Positions 6,487 to 11,139 of a stretch of DNA of 11,139 nucleotides are shown here, piece by piece. Source of the DNA: JBEIUL01 sp044356865 (lineage in GTDB: Bacteria > Planctomycetota > Phycisphaerae > Phycisphaerales > SM1A02); contig JBIKVN010000098.1 in NCBI GenBank assembly GCA_044356865.1, forward strand, positions 1 to 11,139, in the 5' to 3' direction. Positions within the stretch are counted from its first letter, which is position 1; each line of letters opens with the position of its first letter. A program made the translations under genes and the position numbers. The notes under the pieces are model-generated. The model ran no database searches. It worked only from the letters and a program-made list of their open reading frames with translations, and was not told the origin of the DNA.

Positions 6487-8217
6487 ATGACGCTTATCGG
6501 ACAACGAATCCGCATCGCCCTGCCTTGTTCGCTGACGGCCCTCGTGCTGGCCTCGGCGGGCGGCCTTTCCGGTTGCGGCGGATCCGGCGACGCGACGAGT
6601 CCGGACCGGGTCGCCGCCGATGTCGACCTGCTGCCCGTCGAGCGATCGAACTTCGACATGGTGATCCCGGTCACCGGCGAGCTCGCGGCCCAGCGGCAGA
6701 TCGAGATCCGCAACAAGCTCGAGAGCCGGGCCCTCATCACCGAGATCATGGCCGAAGGGCAGGCGGTCAAGCAGGGCGAGGTGCTGGTGCGCCTCGCCGA
6801 CCAGGACATCAAGCAGAAGGTCAGCGACGCCGCCGACAAGTTGAAGACCGCCGAAAGTTCGCTCGTCGCGGCCGAGACGCTGCTGGCGATCAAGGAAAGC
6901 ACCAAGGCCAGCGACCGGTCGAAGGCGGATGTCGCAGTCCAGATGGCCGACCTCGCCCTGAAGGCGTGGCGCGAGGGCGAGATCCACAAGAAGCGGCAGG
7001 AACTCGAGCTCGCGATCGAGGTCGCAGTCATCAATCTTGACCGCGCCAAGACCCGCTTCGAGCAGAGCGCCAAGCTGCTCGAGAGCAAGTACATCACCAA
7101 GGACGAGTTCGACAAGGACCGGATCGAGATGATCCAGTCCGAGGTGAAGGTCAAGCAGAGCCGAACGGACCTTGATCTCTTCGAGAGCTACACCGTCGCG
7201 CAGGAAGAGGCCAAGCGGTCGTCGGACTACGACCAGGCCGTCGCCGAGCGGACCCGCACCGACCAGCGCAACGACGCCGAGATCGAGAAGGCGAAGGCCG
7301 AGGCGGACAGCGCCCGCTACAAGGTCGAGACCGCCAAGAACGACCTCGGGCGGGCCGAGCAGGACCTGCGGAATTGCACCATCGCCGCCCCGAACGACGG
7401 GCTGGTGGTCTACGCGACCAGCATCGATTCGGGCGGCGGCGGCCGCGGCGGCGGCGACGTCCAGCCCCCGCAGGTCGGGACCGAACTGCGGCCGAACGAG
7501 CTGGTGATCATCCTGCCCGACACCTCGCGAATGATCGCGAACCTCAAGGTGAACGAGGCGCTCTCGGGTCGCATCCGGCCCGGCCAGGTCGTGACCGTGC
7601 AGTCCGACGCCCTGCCGAACGTGCCGCTTTCCGGCACCGTGCAAAGCGTCAGCGTGCTGGCCGCCAGCGGTGGATGGCGCGACCCGAATCGTCGCGACTA
7701 CACCGTGCGAGTGGCCATCGACGCCGATCCGTCGCTTGGCCTGAAGCCCTCGATGCGCTGCAAGGCCGAGATCCTGCTCGACCAGGTGAAGGACGCGATG
7801 AGCGTTCCGCTGCAGGCGATCTTCCGGCAGGGGCCGATCGCCTATGTCTACATCGCCGACGGCGGCGGATACTCGCAGCGCATGATCAAACTCGGCCGGA
7901 CCAGCGAGCTGCGGGCGGAAGTGCTTGACGGCCTCAAGGAAGGCGAACGGGTGCTGCTGCGCGAGCCGATGGCGACCGAGATCGCCAGCAAGCTCGACTT
8001 CGACGCCCTTCAGAAGGCGTTGCCGAGCGAACCCGACCCGCGGCAGGCGATGCGGCGGGGAGCCGGCGGTCGGCCGGGACGCGGCGGCGAAGCCGCCGAA
8101 GGCAAGACCGCCGGCGAGTCGGCACCGGCCGCCACCGCCGTGGCGAAGGACGCCGAGCCTCAGCCGGCCGCGCCGAACGCGACCGAGCCGCCGCCGGCCG
8201 CTCCGGCCTCGAAGTGA
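6487..8217 (+). CDS. Membrane-fusion (periplasmic adaptor) lipoprotein, HlyD/MacA-like
   Basis: A 576-residue periplasmic adaptor of a tripartite efflux or secretion system, which would link an inner-membrane transporter to the TolC-like channel encoded just upstream. The ATG at 6487 gives a lipoprotein signal ending LSGC (27-30), so Cys30 is the likely acylation site. Domains in order are: first beta-barrel strand and half lipoyl motif (50-110, with EIMAEGQAVKQGEVLVRLAD at 86-105); a long charged coiled coil (about 110-295); the second lipoyl half (298-345, with CTIAAPNDGLVV); a beta-barrel (348-430, ending GLKPSMRCKAEILL); and a membrane-proximal domain (435-495, with SVPLQAIF and LKEGERVLL). 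Oddities are a Gly-rich insertion SGGGGRGGGD (315-324) inside the lipoyl domain and a 60-residue Ala/Pro/Gly-rich tail (517-576). The frame is open upstream of the ATG, but the signal peptide fixes the start. The 295-bp gap before it is long for an operon. Confidence 0.93.
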   Translation: MTLIGQRIRIALPCSLTALVLASAGGLSGCGGSGDATSPDRVAADVDLLPVERSNFDMVIPVTGELAAQRQIEIRNKLESRALITEIMAEGQAVKQGEVLVRLADQDIKQKVSDAADKLKTAESSLVAAETLLAIKESTKASDRSKADVAVQMADLALKAWREGEIHKKRQELELAIEVAVINLDRAKTRFEQSAKLLESKYITKDEFDKDRIEMIQSEVKVKQSRTDLDLFESYTVAQEEAKRSSDYDQAVAERTRTDQRNDAEIEKAKAEADSARYKVETAKNDLGRAEQDLRNCTIAAPNDGLVVYATSIDSGGGGRGGGDVQPPQVGTELRPNELVIILPDTSRMIANLKVNEALSGRIRPGQVVTVQSDALPNVPLSGTVQSVSVLAASGGWRDPNRRDYTVRVAIDADPSLGLKPSMRCKAEILLDQVKDAMSVPLQAIFRQGPIAYVYIADGGGYSQRMIKLGRTSELRAEVLDGLKEGERVLLREPMATEIASKLDFDALQKALPSEPDPRQAMRRGAGGRPGRGGEAAEGKTAGESAPAATAVAKDAEPQPAAPNATEPPPAAPASK

Positions 8218-8233
8218 ACTTCGGACGTGACGG

Positions 8234-9667
8234 TCAACCGCCCGAGCCGCCGAGCAGCTCGGGTCGCGTGATCGACCGCGGCTCGAGATCGATCTGCTCG
8301 GGCGCGACCGGATCGCTGTCGGTCTCGGCCGCGGCGCCGAGTTGCTTGAGCTTCCTCATGCCGGGCAGCACGCGGGCCTCGAGGCTGCCGATCGCGTCGT
8401 TGTACCGGGCGGTCGCCGTCTTCAGGGCCCCGCCGACCTTCTCGACCGACTCGGCGAACTTAGCAAGGCGGGCGTAGAGCTCGGTTCCGGTTTCGCTGAT
8501 CTCGCGGGCGCTCTCGGCCAGCTTCTGCTGCCGCCAGGAGGCGGCGACGGCGTGCAGCAAGGCGAACAGCGTGTTCGGGCTTGCCACGATCACCCGCGAG
8601 GCAAGGGCATCCTGCTGCAGTGAAGGCCGCATCCGCATCGCCTCCGAGACCGCGGCCTCGATCGGCACGAAAAGCACCACGAAGCCCGGGGCCGGCTCGA
8701 ACTGCAGCCAATAACGCTTGCTCGCGAGGACGTTCACGTGGCCGATCAGGCTGTCGGCGTGGCGGGCGAGCAGCGTCTCGCGGTCGGCGTTCTCCTCGAA
8801 CGCCGCGACGAAATGCTCGAGCGGGACTTTCGCGTCGATCACGACCGAGCCGCCGCCAGGCAGCGTCACGATGCAGTCGGGCCGCAGCGTGTTGCCGTCG
8901 GCGTCGGTCACCGAGACCTGCTGGCTGAAGCTGGTGTGCTCGTTGAGCCCGGCCAGCTCGAGCAGGTTCTTGAGCTCGATCTCGCCCCACTTGCCGCGTA
9001 CCTGCGAGCCGGAACGGAGCGCCGTCGCGAGCCGACCGGCCTCGCTGCCCACGCGGTGGGTCAGGGCCTGCAGGCCCTCGATCTGGGCCCGGATGCCCTC
9101 GTACGCCCCGTTCCGCTTCGCCTCGAGGTCGTTGAGCAGCTGCTGCTGCCGCTCGAGGGCCTGCGCGACGGGGGCGAGCTTCTCGTCGATAGCCTTCTGC
9201 CGGGCGGCGAGATCCTCGTCGGCGCTCCTCCGCTGGGCGGCGAACTGGGCGCTCGCCGCCTCGAGCATCTGCTGCTGGAGTCCCTTCATCACCTCGCTGC
9301 CGTGCGAGCGGAAGATGTCGATCAGGCCCGCCTTCTGCTGCTCGAACTGGGTCCGGAGCACCTCGAGGTTGCGCCGCTCGGCTTCAAGTTCGGCCTGGGC
9401 GACCGAGAGGTGGTTCTCGGCGACCGTGCGGGCCCGGCGTTCCTGCTCGAGGCGGTCGCCCGAGGCGCGAAGTTCCGCCTCGATCTCGCGGGTGCGGGCC
9501 ACGGCGAGGTCGCGTTCAGTCACCGCGGCGACGCGGGCGGGCTCGGCCTGCCGCAGCGACTCGGATAGGGCCCGCTGGACCCGGGCGGCCCAGAGGAAAA
9601 TCGCGATCCCGGCCCCGGCGGCCCCGACCAGGAAAGCGGCAACGACGACGATCGGCGACGACTCCAT
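8234..9667 (-). CDS. rmuC: RmuC-family DNA recombination protein
   Basis: A 477-residue RmuC protein, a family linked in E. coli to limiting rearrangements at inverted repeats and built around a PD-(D/E)xK nuclease-like core. Residues 5-27 form an N-terminal membrane segment, followed by a long coiled coil (about 32-205, rich in Glu, Gln, Arg and Ala). The core follows with RGKWGEIELKNLLELAGL (224-241), LRPDCIVTLPGG (261-272) and VVIDAKVPLEHF (275-286). The Asp in RPD (264) and the D-A-K at 278-280 match the nuclease-fold active residues. The family's conserved SPNTLFALL is at 363-371. The ATG at 9667 is chosen because the membrane segment follows it immediately; the frame stays open to 10015, but that stretch is arginine-rich and without homology. 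No clear Shine-Dalgarno site. It converges on the membrane-fusion gene with 16 bp between stops and has no obvious functional tie to its neighbours. Confidence 0.95.
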   Translation of the reverse strand: MESSPIVVVAAFLVGAAGAGIAIFLWAARVQRALSESLRQAEPARVAAVTERDLAVARTREIEAELRASGDRLEQERRARTVAENHLSVAQAELEAERRNLEVLRTQFEQQKAGLIDIFRSHGSEVMKGLQQQMLEAASAQFAAQRRSADEDLAARQKAIDEKLAPVAQALERQQQLLNDLEAKRNGAYEGIRAQIEGLQALTHRVGSEAGRLATALRSGSQVRGKWGEIELKNLLELAGLNEHTSFSQQVSVTDADGNTLRPDCIVTLPGGGSVVIDAKVPLEHFVAAFEENADRETLLARHADSLIGHVNVLASKRYWLQFEPAPGFVVLFVPIEAAVSEAMRMRPSLQQDALASRVIVASPNTLFALLHAVAASWRQQKLAESAREISETGTELYARLAKFAESVEKVGGALKTATARYNDAIGSLEARVLPGMRKLKQLGAAAETDSDPVAPEQIDLEPRSITRPELLGGSGG

Positions 9668-10120
9668 GAGGCGATGGTACCGGTGGATCGGACCGGTCCT
9701 GACGGAGAACCGCGGCCGGAAATCCGAAACGCTCACCCGTTCGGGCCGGGCTGGCCGAAACAGGAATCGCCCATGGTCGACTCCGCTTCGATGCCGATCA
9801 GCCGACCGCGCGATCCATTCCCGATCGTCCGATCGGAGCACGCGCTCGACGGTTCGTCGCGTCGCCCGAAGCGGGAACGCCCCCTTCCGAACGCTCGGCT
9901 GGATCCACGCCCCCGACCAAGCGGCGTGCGCCTGCTCGGGGTCCGCATCGACATCCGGGCCTGAGGTTCCGGCGGCCGGTTCACGGACCTCGCAAGGACC
10001 GAGAAGGCTTGCCATCGTGTCGAATCACCCGGTTTTTCCCTGCCGTTCTGGTCTTGGCCGCGACGTGGGATAGGTTCGGAAATCGGGTCGCCGTGACGCG
10101 ACCGTTCGTCCCGCCTTTCG
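9668..10120. other. Intergenic region without a supported gene
   Basis: About 450 bp between the divergent rmuC and PEP-CTERM-like genes. Short frames are open on both strands, as expected from the high GC content, but their products are rich in Arg, Pro and Ser and show no domain or ribosome site. The palindrome accggt occurs twice, 13 bp apart (9679-9684 and 9692-9697), just upstream of the rmuC start and could be an operator. A self-complementary tccgatcgga lies at 9828-9837. No promoter or terminator could be placed reliably. Confidence 0.5.
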
Positions 10121-10125
10121 AGGAG
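10121..10125 (+). promoter_or_regulatory. Shine-Dalgarno site of the PEP-CTERM-like gene
   Basis: AGGAG lies 8 nt before the ATG at 10134. It is among the clearest ribosome sites in the window and fixes the start of the secreted-protein gene. Confidence 0.75.
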
Positions 10126-10133
10126 AGAGATCC

Positions 10134-10784
10134 ATGTCGTTCGGAAAGTCCCTCGCCGCGGCGGTCGCCGCGTCCGTCATCGCCCTTCCCTCGGCCCTCG
10201 CCGGCGGTGGAACGCTCTCGCACCTGACCATCTCGTCCTGGTCAAGCACCATCACGCAGGTCGGCGGCGCTTCGACGACCTACTCGAGCTCGGACTCGTC
10301 GAACTGGACGGGCTTCAGCAGCCCCACGTACGTCTCGGCCGCATGCAATCCAAGCGCGATCGCCCCGTACGGCTACCTGGTGGCTTCCGAATCGATCGCG
10401 TCGGGAGCGTGGGACATGTTGCAGTTCGCCGGCACCGGTGGCGGCTTTTCGGGTCCTCCCGCAAACCTCACTGCGGTCGACGGCACCTTCGAGGTCGTCG
10501 TGACCGCGGCCCGGGGCATCCGCTTCATGCAGGAAGACTTCTACTTCACCGCGACCGCCGGGTGGAGCTACCGCCTCGTCACCGACGCCTTCGGGACCGG
10601 CACCGTGCTGACCACCGGAATGGTCCTCGGGCCGGGCACCTACGCCATCGACTACGTCTCGACGGTCAGCGCCGAGTCGTTCAGCTACTCGAACGCCCAC
10701 TTCGCGAACGTGGTTCCGCTGCCGGGCGCGGCGGCCTTCGCGGCCGCAGGGCTCGTCGCGAGCAGCCGTCGCCGTCGCCGCTGA
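10134..10784 (+). CDS. Secreted protein with PEP-CTERM-like C-terminal anchor, function unknown
   Basis: A 216-residue exported protein. Residues 1-23 form a Sec signal peptide (Lys5, then a hydrophobic Ala/Val core, ending SALA before Gly24). The mature part is rich in Ser, Thr, Gly and aromatic residues and looks mostly beta-strand, with no recognised catalytic motif and a single mature cysteine (71). Residues 194-216 form a tripartite sorting tail: VPLP (194-197), a short hydrophobic Ala-rich stretch with Gly (199-209), then five arginines at the very end. This resembles PEP-CTERM signals, which exosortase-type enzymes process in Gram-negative bacteria, although the motif reads PLP instead of PEP and the hydrophobic stretch is short. 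The likely location is the cell surface or exopolysaccharide layer (inferred). No exosortase gene is in the window. It stops 13 bp before the end of the convergent metF. Confidence 0.75.
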   Translation: MSFGKSLAAAVAASVIALPSALAGGGTLSHLTISSWSSTITQVGGASTTYSSSDSSNWTGFSSPTYVSAACNPSAIAPYGYLVASESIASGAWDMLQFAGTGGGFSGPPANLTAVDGTFEVVVTAARGIRFMQEDFYFTATAGWSYRLVTDAFGTGTVLTTGMVLGPGTYAIDYVSTVSAESFSYSNAHFANVVPLPGAAAFAAAGLVASSRRRRR

Positions 10785-10797
10785 TTCCGCGGTCGGC

Positions 10798-11139
10798 TTA
10801 CGGCACGGTGCGGCCGACGCCGAGCGTCTCGTAGATCTTTCGCGTCGCGTCGCTCTTGTTCAGGCTGTAGAAGTGCACGCCGCGCACGCCGCGGTCGAGC
10901 AGGTCGCGGCACTGCTCGGTCGCCCAGTGGATGCCGACGCGGGCGACCGCGGCCGGGTCGTGGCGGGCGCGGTCGAGGCTCTTGAGGAGGCTCGCCGGGA
11001 AGTTCGTGCCGGCAGCAAGCTCGGCCATGCGCTTCAGACCGTCCATGCTCGTGATCGGCATGATGCCGGCCAGGATCGGCACCTCGATTCCCGCCAGACG
11101 GCAGCGCTCGACGAAGTCGAAGAACGCCCGGTTGTCGAA
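10798..11139 (-). CDS. metF: 5,10-methylenetetrahydrofolate reductase, C-terminal part (5' end beyond window)
   Basis: The last 113 residues of MetF, the flavoenzyme that reduces methylene-tetrahydrofolate to methyl-tetrahydrofolate for methionine synthesis. The frame runs open to the window edge. Family motifs appear in the correct order: FDNRAFFDFVERC at the edge, VPILAGIMPITSM, LKRMAELAAGTNFP, and finally GVRGVHFYSLNKSDATRKIY before the TAA. The segment matches the C-terminal third of E. coli MetF (about 296 residues), where the corresponding end reads VKDFHFYTLNRAE. An internal GTG at 11082 is not the start because homology continues past it. No damage is visible in the part present, and the usual short tail follows the last helix. 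No S-adenosylmethionine-binding regulatory domain of the eukaryotic enzyme is present. Confidence 0.95.
   Translation of the reverse strand, partial: FDNRAFFDFVERCRLAGIEVPILAGIMPITSMDGLKRMAELAAGTNFPASLLKSLDRARHDPAAVARVGIHWATEQCRDLLDRGVRGVHFYSLNKSDATRKIYETLGVGRTVP

Noticed and set aside
6234..6488. 84-codon minus-strand frame starting MKNLDPESNS
   Set aside because: Its stop lies in the loop of the terminator hairpin. The composition is that of a chance frame in GC-rich DNA, with no motif or ribosome site.
9674..9964. 96-codon plus-strand frame in the rmuC/PEP-CTERM gap
   Set aside because: Proline- and arginine-rich product without domain or ribosome site, overlapped by equally open frames on the other strand.
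9668..10015. N-terminal extension of RmuC to an upstream start
   Set aside because: The extension would place 116 arginine-rich residues before the membrane segment that normally opens the family.

Overview
The window looks like chromosomal DNA from a GC-rich bacterium with an outer membrane, most likely a planctomycete of the Phycisphaerae type. This is inferred from the strong GC bias (about two thirds by eye, not counted), the mostly weak Shine-Dalgarno sites, and a secreted protein whose C-terminus is a PEP-CTERM-like anchor of the kind common in that group (VPLP, short hydrophobic stretch, run of arginines). No rRNA, tRNA, CRISPR array, transposase or phage gene was seen. The genes share similar base composition, so nothing points to a recent insertion.

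Layout. Positions 2-580 (+) hold the C-terminal part of an aldehyde dehydrogenase, starting at its catalytic cysteine. It is followed 18 bp later by a 294-residue ALDH-like protein (599-1483, +) that stops before the catalytic domain. Together they resemble the enzymatic and C-terminal halves of ALDH16 encoded as two genes. Converging on them is a 922-residue GH35 (beta-galactosidase)-like protein (1487-4255, -) in which both catalytic glutamates appear to be missing. Divergent from it, across a 154-bp gap, is a TolC-type outer-membrane lipoprotein (4410-6191, +). After a 295-bp structured gap comes a lipoprotein membrane-fusion protein (6487-8217, +). These two would form the outer and periplasmic parts of a tripartite exporter, but no inner-membrane pump is present here. 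Next are rmuC (8234-9667, -), a 466-bp gap with no convincing gene, a secreted PEP-CTERM-like protein (10134-10784, +), and the 3' part of metF (10798-11139, -).

The least expected signal is in the 6192-6486 gap. There is a strong intrinsic terminator there, but it reads on the minus strand, where no gene precedes it. Two hairpins in this gap, including the terminator stem, pair better as minus-strand RNA because A.C mismatches on the plus strand become G.U pairs on the minus strand. This suggests an unannotated small RNA antisense to the exporter operon. The three convergent gene pairs in the window are separated by only 3, 16 and 13 bp and have no such terminator between them.
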